Of a stretch of DNA of 64,000 nucleotides, positions 24,353-33,417 are shown piece after piece. Under the pieces are notes generated by a model. The model worked only from the letters and a program-made list of their open reading frames with translations, was not told the DNA's origin and made no database searches. Origin of the DNA: an uncultured Lachnospiraceae bacterium (GTDB lineage Bacteria > Bacillota > Clostridia > Lachnospirales > Lachnospiraceae); the NCBI GenBank assembly GCA_947631505.1, contig CANRLR010000010.1, forward strand, positions 1 to 64,000, read 5' to 3'. The first letter of the stretch is position 1; each line of letters opens with the position of its first letter. The translations under genes were made by a program, and so were the position numbers.

Positions 24353-24721
24353 TTATTCCCTTTGACAGGAACAGCTTCCGCTTTGTCCGTGAAGTTTTTT
24401 TGCCATGTCAAATTTTAAAATCTGTTTTCTTCTCACATTATGTCCTACCGCATTCCGGTATTCTTCATTCACGTAATGCAATATTTCCGCCAATTTGTCC
24501 TGCACGCCCGGCACGTCATAATATACCGCTACTACGACATAATTCATAGGACCAGTCTGGTATAACTGTAAATCAGCAAAATAACCCGCATATTGCTTTT
24601 TTAAATAACAGTCAATTTTCTTTACTAATGTACAATAGCGGTCCTGCCAGCCCGGATTCACATAAGACATACTGACATCAAATAAATATTTACCAGCTTC
24701 CATTATAAAAACCCCCAACAT
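24353..24721 (-). CDS. Unknown small protein co-operonic with hydE
   Basis: The product is 122 residues from ATG 24721, or 116 from ATG 24703 (MEAGKYLFDVSMSYVNPGW). It is alpha/beta, with conserved-looking VNPGWQDRYC, AVYYDVPGVQDKLAEILHYVNEE and a C-terminal SGSCSCQRE. The end cysteines could bind metal. It has no signal peptide. Being 21 bases upstream of hydE it may take part in hydrogenase assembly or control, but I do not recognise the family. Confidence 0.6.
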   Translation of the reverse strand: MLGVFIMEAGKYLFDVSMSYVNPGWQDRYCTLVKKIDCYLKKQYAGYFADLQLYQTGPMNYVVVAVYYDVPGVQDKLAEILHYVNEEYRNAVGHNVRRKQILKFDMAKKLHGQSGSCSCQRE

Positions 24722-24768
24722 AATCTTCTCTTATCATTCTATGCCAAAGGTTCCAAATGGCTACTTAT

Positions 24769-24847
24769 ACTTTTGACCCTGACTGATGTCCACGGATTGC
24801 TTTCGTGCAAGCACGTGCAATGTTGACCTTTTGACCCTGACATCATA
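24769..24847. repeat. REP-A copy 2
   Basis: The core GATGTCCACGGATTGCTTTC is identical to the other copies; the right end CTTTTGACCCTGACATCAT is intact and the left end altered. It lies upstream of the hydE operon. Confidence 0.7.
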
Positions 24848-24892
24848 ATAACACAGATCTCACTATTTGACGATACTCAAAATATGTTGGCA

Positions 24893-25080
24893 CTTTTTTC
24901 AAGTTTCGTATTTCAATAAATAAGTTTTACTCACATGGGCACTTTCGCTTAGTAAACACGCAGCGGTATGGACACTGAAAAGTGAATAGAATTCATTTTT
25001 CAGTGTCTCATACCGGCGCGTTTATAACCCATGTTCGTTAAATCCTTATTTATTGAAATACTGGAACACTCAAAGAATTG
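24893..25080. repeat. MITE-like long palindrome (full-length copy, E1)
   Basis: Outer arms TTTCGTATTTCAATAAATAAG and CTTATTTATTGAAATACTGG, middle arms ACATGGG/CCCATGT, and inner arms CGGTATG-GACACTGAAAAG / TTTTTCAGTGTC-CATACCG fold into one hairpin of about 180 bases. A 66-base copy with matching ends but no centre is at 53138-53203. The 64-codon frame on the minus strand (25000-25194) runs into its right arm and is probably not a gene. Confidence 0.65.
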
Positions 25081-25235
25081 GAACAATTGCACAATTTTTT
25101 TGGGGACAAAATAAACCTTGTCTTTGTAATCATATATCAAGTCTGAATTCCCAAACTGTCTGGTTTCCTCCCCCTGCCAGCAATAGAGAACCAATAGAAT
25201 TCTTACCGTGGGTATGATAAAAGCAGAATGGAGAG

Positions 25236-25421
25236 TTCCGCTGTACGCCAGTGCACAGCAGGAAGCGGCATGGATTTCTATTCGAGTGGTGTTATGAACT
25301 CGCTGGTTCTTAAAGGGCGTAGTATGCCTTTAAGAACCACTGCGTAGTTCATTTAAGCTGCAAAGCGCCCACGAGAGAGAAATCCATGCTGCTTCCTGCG
25401 TCAAAAAGACCACAGCGAAAT
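25236..25421. repeat. Large imperfect palindrome upstream of pncB (element F)
   Basis: Arms GCAGGAAGCGGCATGGATTT and AAATCCATGCTGCTTCCTGC enclose a second stem ATGAACT/AGTTCAT and a third GGTTCTTAAAGG/CCTTTAAGAACC; CCGCTGT/ACAGCG extends the base. The whole is about 186 bases with a cruciform-like layout. It ends a few bases before the -35 of pncB, so it is not part of the pncB leader. No matching copy was seen in this window. Together with E1 and REP-A2 it fills the 24722-25499 gap. Confidence 0.6.
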
Positions 25422-25425
25422 TTGC

Positions 25426-25454
25426 TTGACATAACCATTGGGCAAAAGTAAAAT
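25426..25454 (+). promoter_or_regulatory. Promoter for pncB
   Basis: TTGACA, a 17-base spacer and TAAAAT, about 45 bases before the ATG. The leader is too short for a riboswitch. Confidence 0.75.
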
Positions 25455-25499
25455 AAAAAAACAGAGAACTTATGGAAACACTTCGGATTGGAGGATACT

Positions 25500-26945
25500 A
25501 TGGATAACCGTAATTTTACTTTACTGACAGATTTTTATGAATTGACCATGATGCAGGGTTATTTTCAAAATAATACAAATGAACTTGTTGTATTTGACCT
25601 TTTTTACCGTCAAAATCCAGATGACGGAGGGTATGCGGTATGTGCCGGACTTGCTCAGGTAATTGATTACATCAAAAGTCTTCATTTTGATTATGATGAT
25701 ATTGATTATCTTCGGGGGCTTGATACTTTTAGTGAAGAGTTTTTAGATTATCTTGCCAGCTTTCATTTTACCGGAGATCTTTACGCTATCCCGGAGGGTA
25801 CCGTTATTTTCCCACAGGAACCTCTGATTAAGGTAGTAGCTCCTATTATGGAAGCACAATTAGTCGAAACAGCTCTTTTAAATTTAATCAATCATCAATC
25901 CCTTATTGCCACAAAAGCCGCCAGAGTATGTTATGCGGCAAAAGGAGGTGGCGTGATGGAATTTGGCCTTCGACGTGCTCAGGGACCCGATGCCGGGACC
26001 TTCGGTGCCCGTGCCGCAGTAATCGGCGGCTGCATCGGAACCAGCAATGTAATTTGTGCCAAAGAGTTCGGTATTCCTGCCTTGGGCACACATGCCCACA
26101 GCTGGATTATGAGTTTTGGGGATGAGCTTACAGCGTTCCGCAAATATGCCGAATTATATCCACAAAATACAACTCTTTTGGTCGATACGTATGATACTCT
26201 CCGCTCCGGTGTACCTCATGCCATTCAGATATTTACTGAGCTGCGGGAGCAGAATAAAATGCCGGAAAAGTATGGGATTCGGTTAGACAGCGGTGATCTG
26301 GCTTATTTATCTAAAAAGGCCAGAAAGCTGTTAGATGATGCCGGCTTTCCGGACGCCTCTATTTGTGCCTCCAGTGATCTGGATGAATACCTCATTGATT
26401 CCCTTCTATCACAGGGCGCCTGCATTGATACATGGGGAGTCGGTACGAATCTGATTACGTCCAAAACAACTCCTGCTTTTGGAGGAGTATACAAATTGGC
26501 GGCAGTCAAAACAGAAAACGGAACACTGATTCCTAAAATTAAATTATCCGAAAATCCGGCTAAAATTACAAATCCGGGAAATAAAACCGTCTATCGTATT
26601 TATGATAAGGAAACAGGAAAAATCCGTGCCGACTATATTACACTGGCAGATGAAGTTTTTGATTCTTCCAGAGATTTAATGTTGTTCGATCCCAATGCTA
26701 CATGGAAGAAAACCAAACTTGCCGGAGGCAGTTATGAAATGAAAGAAATTTTAGTACCGGTGTTCAAAAACGGACAATGCGTCTATGAAACACCAAGTGT
26801 CATGGAAATACAAAAATATTGTAAGGAACAGTTAGATACGCTCTGGGAAGAAACTAGACGGCTTGTTAATCCTCAGGAAGTGTATGTGGATCTATCCGAC
26901 AGACTGTACGAGATGAAAGAAGAACTGCTGAACCGCTATCATTAA
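25500..26945 (+). CDS. pncB: Nicotinate phosphoribosyltransferase
   Basis: The start is ATG 25500 (GGAGGATACT). The 481-residue enzyme matches the long PncB form: NFTLLTDFYELTMMQGYF at the N-terminus, GLRRAQGPDAG, THAHSWIMSF with the catalytic His region, and GIRLDSGDLAYLSKKAR for PRPP binding. It joins nicotinate to PRPP, with ATP hydrolysis, in NAD salvage. It has its own strong promoter and a long terminator, so it is a single-gene unit. Confidence 0.95.
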   Translation: MDNRNFTLLTDFYELTMMQGYFQNNTNELVVFDLFYRQNPDDGGYAVCAGLAQVIDYIKSLHFDYDDIDYLRGLDTFSEEFLDYLASFHFTGDLYAIPEGTVIFPQEPLIKVVAPIMEAQLVETALLNLINHQSLIATKAARVCYAAKGGGVMEFGLRRAQGPDAGTFGARAAVIGGCIGTSNVICAKEFGIPALGTHAHSWIMSFGDELTAFRKYAELYPQNTTLLVDTYDTLRSGVPHAIQIFTELREQNKMPEKYGIRLDSGDLAYLSKKARKLLDDAGFPDASICASSDLDEYLIDSLLSQGACIDTWGVGTNLITSKTTPAFGGVYKLAAVKTENGTLIPKIKLSENPAKITNPGNKTVYRIYDKETGKIRADYITLADEVFDSSRDLMLFDPNATWKKTKLAGGSYEMKEILVPVFKNGQCVYETPSVMEIQKYCKEQLDTLWEETRRLVNPQEVYVDLSDRLYEMKEELLNRYH

Positions 26946-26994
26946 TGGAGCAGGAGGAAATTTCTCAATTAAAGAAATTTCCTCCTGCTCCATT
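26944..26994. terminator. Strong bidirectional terminator
   Basis: AATGGAGCAGGAGGAAATTT and its complement pair perfectly over 22 bases around a seven-base loop. It lies between the convergent pncB and peptidase genes. Confidence 0.9.
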
Positions 26995-26995
26995 A

Positions 26996-27940
26996 TTATT
27001 CCCCTGTTTTCCAATTAGACGGCAGAATACATTTTCCTGTAAATTCCGTATTCCGCCAAGTATCATTCTTTTTCTTATAGGAGAGCACCGATAAATACTG
27101 GCTGCCCTCTGTTTTTTTCAGGGAATGATACACCTTCTTCAACGGTACCCAGTGACGGTTCCGCTCATAACTGCCGGAGTCCGCAAGAAATACCTGATCC
27201 GTTTTCTTATCATACAAAAATAAAGTAACATAATGTCCTGTCGTATTTTTCCAATAGCTCTTTTTTCCCTGACTTACAAGTGCAATCACTGCCTTGGATT
27301 TCTGAACCATTTTTTGAAAATCCTCATAATCCTTTGGCTTCTTTCCCCTTATATAGGTAAATCCCGTCTTTGTAAGGACGGCTCCCATATTCCACCATTC
27401 AATCGCTCCGCCCCCTTGGTAATCGGTATTCTCACAGGCATATTCATACATATCTAATGGCGAACAACGGTAATCCGTCAGGGAAGAATACACATTTGCC
27501 AGACAGCATAGACCACAGCCAAAAGAGCCAAATGTTTTCTTTTTAAATTTTTTCTTCCCCCAGTTTCCTGACCAGATAAGTTTGGATTGATAGGATAAAT
27601 CTCCCTGATAAAAAGAAGCCAGCCGGTCTGTTCTGTCCTTCGTAACCGATGGCGTCGGAACCGCAGTCGGCTTTGGCGGCTTTGGTGTTTTTGCTGCCTT
27701 CGGTACTTTTTCCTTTATTGTCCGCGGCAGCTCAGTGACCGAAACTCCCGATACCGTTGTCCCTAAAACAATTCTCTCCGATACTGCCGCAGGTGTTGCT
27801 TGAACTGCGACAGAAGAGGTTCCTTTTCCACAAATTTCCGGCTCCGCCTGATTGATAAAAAGAAGTGCCGCCAATAGAAAGGCACAACCGGCAAGCACAA
27901 GTATAATATGCCGTTTGTACCTATTCACCTTATCATCCAC
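26996..27940 (-). CDS. Membrane-anchored C39-like (papain-fold) peptidase
   Basis: This 314-residue protein has an N-terminal membrane helix (HIILVLAGCAFLLAALLFI), a Pro/Thr/Lys-rich linker to about residue 105, then a papain-like domain of the Peptidase_C39_2 type. The Cys is in SFGCGLCCLANVYSSLT near 142 and the His in TGHYVTLFLYD near 238, with ADSGS following. It should sit outside the cell and act on peptides or cell-wall material. It lies next to a glycosyltransferase and UDP-galactopyranose mutase on the same strand, which suggests an envelope role; the substrate is unknown. Confidence 0.8.
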   Translation of the reverse strand: MDDKVNRYKRHIILVLAGCAFLLAALLFINQAEPEICGKGTSSVAVQATPAAVSERIVLGTTVSGVSVTELPRTIKEKVPKAAKTPKPPKPTAVPTPSVTKDRTDRLASFYQGDLSYQSKLIWSGNWGKKKFKKKTFGSFGCGLCCLANVYSSLTDYRCSPLDMYEYACENTDYQGGGAIEWWNMGAVLTKTGFTYIRGKKPKDYEDFQKMVQKSKAVIALVSQGKKSYWKNTTGHYVTLFLYDKKTDQVFLADSGSYERNRHWVPLKKVYHSLKKTEGSQYLSVLSYKKKNDTWRNTEFTGKCILPSNWKTGE

Positions 27941-27970
27941 AAGACTTTCCCCCCTGTTCTATACCGATTC

Positions 27971-28987
27971 CTAATTAAATCCGTAAATCTTCTGTGACAG
28001 GGAATACCCCCATACGACCATTTTCCGCCCTGCACGATTCCGAATCTGCATTGGCTTACTCAAAGCCATTTTATTCACCATGCGGAACATTCCTTTATTC
28101 TGGAGCTTTAAATACTCCCATAATTCTTCTCTTTTGGCAAGGCTTTCCTCTGTTCCTTCTTTAATAAGAAATACAGAACTTACTGTCATCATCATCGTTA
28201 GGTATTTCACCATATAATTGCGCAGCTTTTTATTACGGATTTTTGTTAAATCATACGCATCAATCATTAGTTTATTGACTTTGATCTGCTGGTCAATTCT
28301 GCCCATCATTACTTTTTCATTGACGGACTGGTCCTCCCGCCCAATAAAATAACGATATAGATCTACATTCACATAATACATGGATTTCACAAAAGGAAGC
28401 GGATTATATACAAAAATATTGTCCACATAGAAAGTATGCTCCGGCAGTTCAAGATTACAGTCCCGAAGCATCTTAGTACGATAAATAACGGAATGCATTA
28501 ATATATTCTGGCTCATTTTGAAGCGCTTTACCTCGTTCCAGCTAAATACTTCATTTTCCGGAAATACACCATCGTAACGAATCGCCTTATGCTTATGAAG
28601 GCTTGGTTTCTCATATACATAATTAGCCAGAAGCATGTCAACCCTATTTCCATCATGAACAAAATTGCGAAGTATGTCCATAACTTTCAAAAGAGCTTCC
28701 CTGTCAAACCAGTCATCACTATCCAACACTTTGTAATATATTCCGGCGGCATTTGCCAGCCCCATATTCACCGCACTTCCATGTCCGCCGTTTTCCTTGT
28801 GAATCGCCTTAATAATCGTTGGATATTCTTTCTCCAGACGATCTGCAATTTCCGCTGTGTTATCGGTCGAACCATCATCCACCAACAGAATTTCAATGTC
28901 CTCTCCTCCCACAAGAGCGGTTTCTACAGCATGTTCCATATAGTCCTGAGAATTGTAACAAGGAATTGCTACCGTTAATAGCTTCAT
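27971..28987 (-). CDS. Family 2 glycosyltransferase
   Basis: The start is ATG 28987 (GGAGGAAATAC), giving 338 residues. The GT-A fold shows in LTVAIPCYNSQDYMEHAVET, ILLVDDGSTDNT and the metal-binding KVLDSDDWFD. The C-terminal half is basic and helical with no clear membrane helix. It lies 26 bases after glf, so a galactofuranose donor may be made and used by this pair to build a surface glycan. The linkage cannot be read from sequence. Confidence 0.88.
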   Translation of the reverse strand: MKLLTVAIPCYNSQDYMEHAVETALVGGEDIEILLVDDGSTDNTAEIADRLEKEYPTIIKAIHKENGGHGSAVNMGLANAAGIYYKVLDSDDWFDREALLKVMDILRNFVHDGNRVDMLLANYVYEKPSLHKHKAIRYDGVFPENEVFSWNEVKRFKMSQNILMHSVIYRTKMLRDCNLELPEHTFYVDNIFVYNPLPFVKSMYYVNVDLYRYFIGREDQSVNEKVMMGRIDQQIKVNKLMIDAYDLTKIRNKKLRNYMVKYLTMMMTVSSVFLIKEGTEESLAKREELWEYLKLQNKGMFRMVNKMALSKPMQIRNRAGRKMVVWGYSLSQKIYGFN

Positions 28988-29013
28988 GTATTTCCTCCAT
29001 TTCATAAAATAAA

Positions 29014-30162
29014 TTAGATTTCTTCTGCTACACTCAATGCCCGGTCCACAATAGCATCAATATTATAGTATTTGTACTCTGCCAGTCTTCCTAACAAATA
29101 GAACCTTGGCAGTTTGTCTACCAGTGCTTTATATTTTGCAAATAAGCCATCGTTTTCTTCATTATTAATTGCATAGTATGGAATTTCTCCGGCAGCCCCG
29201 TTATATGGCATTGGATACTCTTTCACAATCGTTGTATCTGGAGCATCCAGCTGTCCTGCCAGATATTTGAATTCCGTAATACGTGTAAAATCTTCCGATA
29301 CCGTATAATTTACGACACCGTGGCTCTGATAATACGGTCTGTTATAATGTTCAAACTGAAAACGAAGGGAACGATAAGGAAGCCTGCCGTACCGGCAGTC
29401 GAAAAGTTCATCCAGTGCCCCGGTAAAAATAATGCTGCCCTGAAATGGTTCTCCCTCAAATCGTATCGGTTCCCCGGATTCCGGTGCAATCGTCAGTACC
29501 TCTTTTGCCTCGCAATTTAAGCGTATTTCAATGCCCGGATAATCCAGCATCTTTTCAAATACCGGTGTAAATCCATGTAAGGGAAGTCCCTGATATGTGT
29601 CTTGAAAATAGCGGTTATCTCTTGATAAGAGAACCGGCACCCGGCCGGAAACAGACGGATCAATTTCCTTTGGAGATTTGCCCCACTGCTTCATTGTATA
29701 TTTTAAAAATATATTTTCATAAACATATTGTGCGATTTCCTGCAATTCTTTATTCTCATGATTCATCAGATCCAAAATCGGAACCCGTGCACCCTCACCA
29801 AAATTATCCAATAATAATTTCTCCAGATAAGGGGCTCTTTCACCATACACCATTTCAAGTGTATTCAAATTAAACGGAACTGGAAGTTCTTTCCCATACA
29901 CATTGCCCACGACTTCATGGCAATACGGATACCACTCCGTAAAACGGGATAAATAGTCATACACCCGTTTTATATTGGTATGAAAAATATGCGGACCGTA
30001 TTGATGAATCAATATACCATGCTCGTCCAAGCGGTCATAGCAATTGCCGCCAATATGAGAACGGGCATCGATTACCAGAACATGCTGTCCCTTTTTCTCC
30101 GCCAGCTCTCTGGCAACAACGGCTCCCGCAAATCCACATCCAATTATAATGCTGTCATACAT
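29014..30162 (-). CDS. glf: UDP-galactopyranose mutase
   Basis: This 382-residue flavoenzyme has the FAD-binding start IIIGCGFAGAVVARELAEK, the substrate region SHIGGNCYDRLDEHGILIHQYGPHIFHT, and a conserved GRLAEYKYYNID near the C-terminus. It converts UDP-galactopyranose to UDP-galactofuranose for cell-surface glycans. GGAGGTAAGTT precedes the ATG. It heads an operon with the glycosyltransferase and possibly the peptidase. A REP-A copy lies just upstream. Confidence 0.95.
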   Translation of the reverse strand: MYDSIIIGCGFAGAVVARELAEKKGQHVLVIDARSHIGGNCYDRLDEHGILIHQYGPHIFHTNIKRVYDYLSRFTEWYPYCHEVVGNVYGKELPVPFNLNTLEMVYGERAPYLEKLLLDNFGEGARVPILDLMNHENKELQEIAQYVYENIFLKYTMKQWGKSPKEIDPSVSGRVPVLLSRDNRYFQDTYQGLPLHGFTPVFEKMLDYPGIEIRLNCEAKEVLTIAPESGEPIRFEGEPFQGSIIFTGALDELFDCRYGRLPYRSLRFQFEHYNRPYYQSHGVVNYTVSEDFTRITEFKYLAGQLDAPDTTIVKEYPMPYNGAAGEIPYYAINNEENDGLFAKYKALVDKLPRFYLLGRLAEYKYYNIDAIVDRALSVAEEI

Positions 30163-30181
30163 AACTTACCTCCATTCCGAA

Positions 30182-30257
30182 CCAACTGATGTCCACGGAT
30201 TGCTCCATTGCTTTCGTGCAAGCACGTGCAATGTTGACCTTTTGACTCTGACATCAT
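30182..30257. repeat. REP-A copy 3
   Basis: It shares the core with copies 1 and 2 but carries the longer centre GATTGCTCCATTGCTTTCG. It lies between the pdp stop and the glf start. Confidence 0.7.
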
Positions 30258-30272
30258 ATTATTTTACCAAAA

Positions 30273-31604
30273 TTAACTCATAATATCTACTACTAATTTC
30301 AATGAATCCGGCTTTTTCACAGAAATTTCATAACATTTTTCAAAATGCTCTGCTGCCTTTTGAAATTTCTTCTTCGATGACGTGTGCAGAACGGCAACCA
30401 CATCCCCGGCTTCTACTCTGTCACCGATTTTTTTCTTCATCACGATTCCGGCACTGTAGTCTATCTCACTGTCCTTCTTTTCTCTTCCCGCTCCTAAAAG
30501 TCCGGCGGCAACACCAATTCCTTCTGTATCCATGCCACCGATATAGCCGCTCTTCTTTGCCAGAACTTCCCCACAGATTTCTGCTTTTGGAAATTTTTCC
30601 GGATTTTCAATATAAGATAAATCACCGCCCTGATTTACTACCATCCTTTTGAAGCTCTCAAAGGCCGCCCCGCTTTCCAATGTCTGCTTCGCCAGTTCTT
30701 TCCCCTCTTCATAAGAAAGCTCTTTCCTGTTTTCCGCACCGGAACTTCCCATTGACAGCATCATTCCTGCCAATGCAAAGCATACCTCTTTTAAGTCCTC
30801 CGGCCCGTTTCCCCGCAGCGTCTCAACCGCCTCCTTCACTTCTAAGCTATTGCCGATAGCAAAACCGAGAGGCTCCTCCATACTGGTAATCATGGCAGCC
30901 GTTTCTTTTCCGGCACCTTTTCCAATCGCAACCATCCGTTGTGCCAATTCCCGTGAGCCGTCCAGATCCTTGATAAAAGCTCCGCTTCCCGTCGTGACAT
31001 CCAGCAAAATCTTATCGCTGCCCGCTGCCAGCTTTTTACTCATAATGGAAGCTGCAATCAACGGAATACTTTCTACCGTTGCCGTTACATCACGAAGAGC
31101 GTACAGCATCTTATCTGCCGGAGCAAGATTCCCCGTCTGCCCAATCACACTGATTCCACCTTCCCGGACAGCACGGAAAAACTCTTCACTGGTAAGCCCT
31201 ATCCGAAATCCCGGTATGGATTCCAGCTTATCCAAGGTCCCTCCTGTAAACCCTAAACCCCTTCCGCTCATTTTTGCTACCGGAATTCCGCATGCTGCTA
31301 CAATTGGTCCGATAATCAAGGTTGTTTTATCTCCTACGCCTCCCGTTGAGTGTTTGTCCACCTTGATACCGGGAATCGGAGACAGATCTACAATATCCCC
31401 GGAATCCCTCATCGCTAACGTCATCGTAGTCAGCTCGTCATCATCCATCCCCTGAAAACAGATTGCCATAAGCATGGCTGACATCTGGTAGTCGGGAATA
31501 TCCCCTTTTACGTAGTCTGCTATCATGTTCCGAATTTCATCTTTTTCCAATTTTTCTCCTGCTCTTTTTTTGTGTATGACATCAACAAAACGCCCCGTTC
31601 CCAT
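30273..31604 (-). CDS. pdp: Pyrimidine-nucleoside phosphorylase
   Basis: This 443-residue enzyme has the signature KVDKHSTGGVGDKTTLIIGPIV, GRGLGFTGGTLDKLESIPG, and C-terminal lid residues GIGVAAGLLGAGREKKDSEIDYSAG. It splits uridine, thymidine and deoxyuridine with phosphate, feeding the ribose or deoxyribose to catabolism. GGAGTGAAAGCTT precedes the ATG. It stands alone rather than in a deo operon. It is divergent to the symporter gene. Confidence 0.94.
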   Translation of the reverse strand: MGTGRFVDVIHKKRAGEKLEKDEIRNMIADYVKGDIPDYQMSAMLMAICFQGMDDDELTTMTLAMRDSGDIVDLSPIPGIKVDKHSTGGVGDKTTLIIGPIVAACGIPVAKMSGRGLGFTGGTLDKLESIPGFRIGLTSEEFFRAVREGGISVIGQTGNLAPADKMLYALRDVTATVESIPLIAASIMSKKLAAGSDKILLDVTTGSGAFIKDLDGSRELAQRMVAIGKGAGKETAAMITSMEEPLGFAIGNSLEVKEAVETLRGNGPEDLKEVCFALAGMMLSMGSSGAENRKELSYEEGKELAKQTLESGAAFESFKRMVVNQGGDLSYIENPEKFPKAEICGEVLAKKSGYIGGMDTEGIGVAAGLLGAGREKKDSEIDYSAGIVMKKKIGDRVEAGDVVAVLHTSSKKKFQKAAEHFEKCYEISVKKPDSLKLVVDIMS

Positions 31605-31682
31605 AAGCTTTCACTCCTAAATCTTTTCTTATCCCATATTGTACGCCTCTTTCTTATGTATGTCAAAGCAATTCCCCCTGAC

Positions 31683-31711
31683 TTGCCACATCCCGGAAAA
31701 TATGCTATACT
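31683..31711 (+). promoter_or_regulatory. Promoter for the symporter gene
   Basis: TTGCCA, a 17-base spacer and TATACT, about 55 bases before the start codon. Confidence 0.65.
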
Positions 31712-31765
31712 GTGCTGTAAAATGTATTTTTTAACTACGACTTATGAAAAGAAAGGGGATTTATT

Positions 31766-33298
31766 ATGTCTGGAAGTACAATCGCTATCCTAATAGCCTT
31801 TGTCTGTTACTTGTTGTTAATGATCTATATCGGTATCCTGTCTATGAAAAAGACAAAAAATACGGAAGATTATTTTTTGGGAGGCCGTGGACTGAATAGC
31901 TGGGTAGCTGCCCTGTCCGCACAGGCCTCTGATATGAGCGGATGGCTTCTTATGGGACTTCCGGGTTCTATTTATGCAGCAGGAACGGGAAAAGCATGGA
32001 TTGCTGTCGGTCTTTTTATTGGAACTGCTTTGAACTGGATTTTGATTTCGAAGCGGCTGCGCCGCTACACAATTGTAGCCAATAATTCACTTACCTTACC
32101 GGAATTTTTTCAAAATCGATTCCATGATAAAAAGAAAATCCTTCTAGGAATCTCTTCGATTGTAATCGTAATTTTCTTCCTTGTATACACCGCTTCTGCC
32201 CTTGCATCCGGCGGTAAACTGTTCCATACGGTATTTGGTGTCGACTACCATATTGCACTTCTGATTGGTGCTGCTGTTATTCTGATCTACACATTCCTTG
32301 GCGGCTTCCTTGCCGTATGTACAACCGATTTTATCCAAGGTACTCTGATGCTCATTGGTCTAATGATCGTTCCTATTGTTGCCTATGCCGTAATCAGCGG
32401 TGATTTTGCCGGCGCATTAAATGCCAATGGCATTGAAAACACCGGACACTACATGAGCTTATTCTATGCTGCGGATGGCTCACGGTTAAGCTTCGTCAGC
32501 ATTATATCCGATCTGGCATGGGGACTTGGTTACTGTGGTATGCCACATATTCTTGTACGCTTTATGGCCGTTAAAAGTGAAAAGGAATTAAAGAAATCCA
32601 GCGCCATTGCCATTATATGGGTCGCTATTTCTCTGTTCGCTGCCTGTGCCATCGGTGTTATCGGCCGCGGATATCTTGCTCAGGTATTGGCAGATTCAGC
32701 AACAGAAACCGTATTTATCTCCATGATAAAACAGATTTTCTCCGGTAACTTTATATTGGTATTTATCGGTGGTCTATTCCTTTGTGGAATTCTCGCCGCT
32801 ATTATGTCTACGGCAGATTCCCAGCTATTGGTCTGTGCCTCTTCCGTATCCAAGGACATCTATAAAAACATTTTAAAACCGGAAGCAGATGATAAAAAGG
32901 TTTTAAAAATGAGCCGGATTACAGTTATGATCGTAGCCGTTCTGGCTTTCCTCATTGCATGGAACCCGGACAGCAGTATTATGGATTTAGTATCCGATGC
33001 CTGGGCAGGGCTCGGCTCTGCGTTCGGTCCTTTGGTAGTATGCTCGCTATTTTGGAAACGAACAAACTTACCGGGTGCTGTAGCCGGAATTATTTCCGGT
33101 GGCCTTTTTGTTATCGTCTGGGACTATCTCCCACTGGTAAATGGAGAAACACTGTATGCCGCAACCAGAATTTATTCTCTGCTGCTCGGTTTCTTTATCA
33201 GCCTGATTTGTATTGTCATTGTCAGTCTGGTTACCAAAGCACCATCCGCAGAAATTCTTACGGATTTTGAAAACGTAAATCAGTATAAGGAAGATTAA
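31766..33298 (+). CDS. putP: Sodium/proline-type symporter (SSS family)
   Basis: This 510-residue protein has about 13 membrane helices. Family motifs: TEDYFLGGRGLNSWVAALSAQASDMSGWLLMGLPG at the N-terminus (Na+ and substrate site), IYTFLGGFLAVCTTDFIQGTLM, and GILAAIMSTADSQLLVCAS (second Na+ site). The match to PutP is close, so Na+-coupled proline uptake is likely. It is a single gene with its own promoter and terminator. Confidence 0.92.
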   Translation: MSGSTIAILIAFVCYLLLMIYIGILSMKKTKNTEDYFLGGRGLNSWVAALSAQASDMSGWLLMGLPGSIYAAGTGKAWIAVGLFIGTALNWILISKRLRRYTIVANNSLTLPEFFQNRFHDKKKILLGISSIVIVIFFLVYTASALASGGKLFHTVFGVDYHIALLIGAAVILIYTFLGGFLAVCTTDFIQGTLMLIGLMIVPIVAYAVISGDFAGALNANGIENTGHYMSLFYAADGSRLSFVSIISDLAWGLGYCGMPHILVRFMAVKSEKELKKSSAIAIIWVAISLFAACAIGVIGRGYLAQVLADSATETVFISMIKQIFSGNFILVFIGGLFLCGILAAIMSTADSQLLVCASSVSKDIYKNILKPEADDKKVLKMSRITVMIVAVLAFLIAWNPDSSIMDLVSDAWAGLGSAFGPLVVCSLFWKRTNLPGAVAGIISGGLFVIVWDYLPLVNGETLYAATRIYSLLLGFFISLICIVIVSLVTKAPSAEILTDFENVNQYKED

Positions 33299-33311
33299 TC
33301 ATTCTTGCAGC

Positions 33312-33343
33312 AAAATGGGGCGGTTTCAAAATCGCCCCATTTT
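33312..33343 (+). terminator. Terminator after putP
   Basis: AAAATGGGGCG pairs with CGCCCCATTTT around TTTCAAAAT and is followed by A/T sequence. Confidence 0.85.
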
Positions 33344-33347
33344 ATTC

Positions 33348-33376
33348 TTGCACTTTCTTTCTATCTATGTTACGAT
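33348..33376 (+). promoter_or_regulatory. Promoter for the Big2 protein gene
   Basis: TTGCAC, a 17-base spacer and TACGAT, starting right after the putP terminator. Confidence 0.5.
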
Positions 33377-33417
33377 TCTTATTACCCTCTTACTACTCCC
33401 AAAAGGGAGGTCTAAGT

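Noticed and set aside
25000-25194. 64-codon minus frame near the MITE-like repeat
   Set aside because: It runs into the right arm of the palindrome, has no clear ribosome site and no recognisable domain; at best a remnant.
25200-25500. NAD-sensing riboswitch before pncB
   Set aside because: The structured element ends before the -35, and the leader after the promoter is only about 45 bases.
30850-31455. Plus-strand 201-codon frame
   Set aside because: Antisense shadow of the pyrimidine nucleoside phosphorylase.
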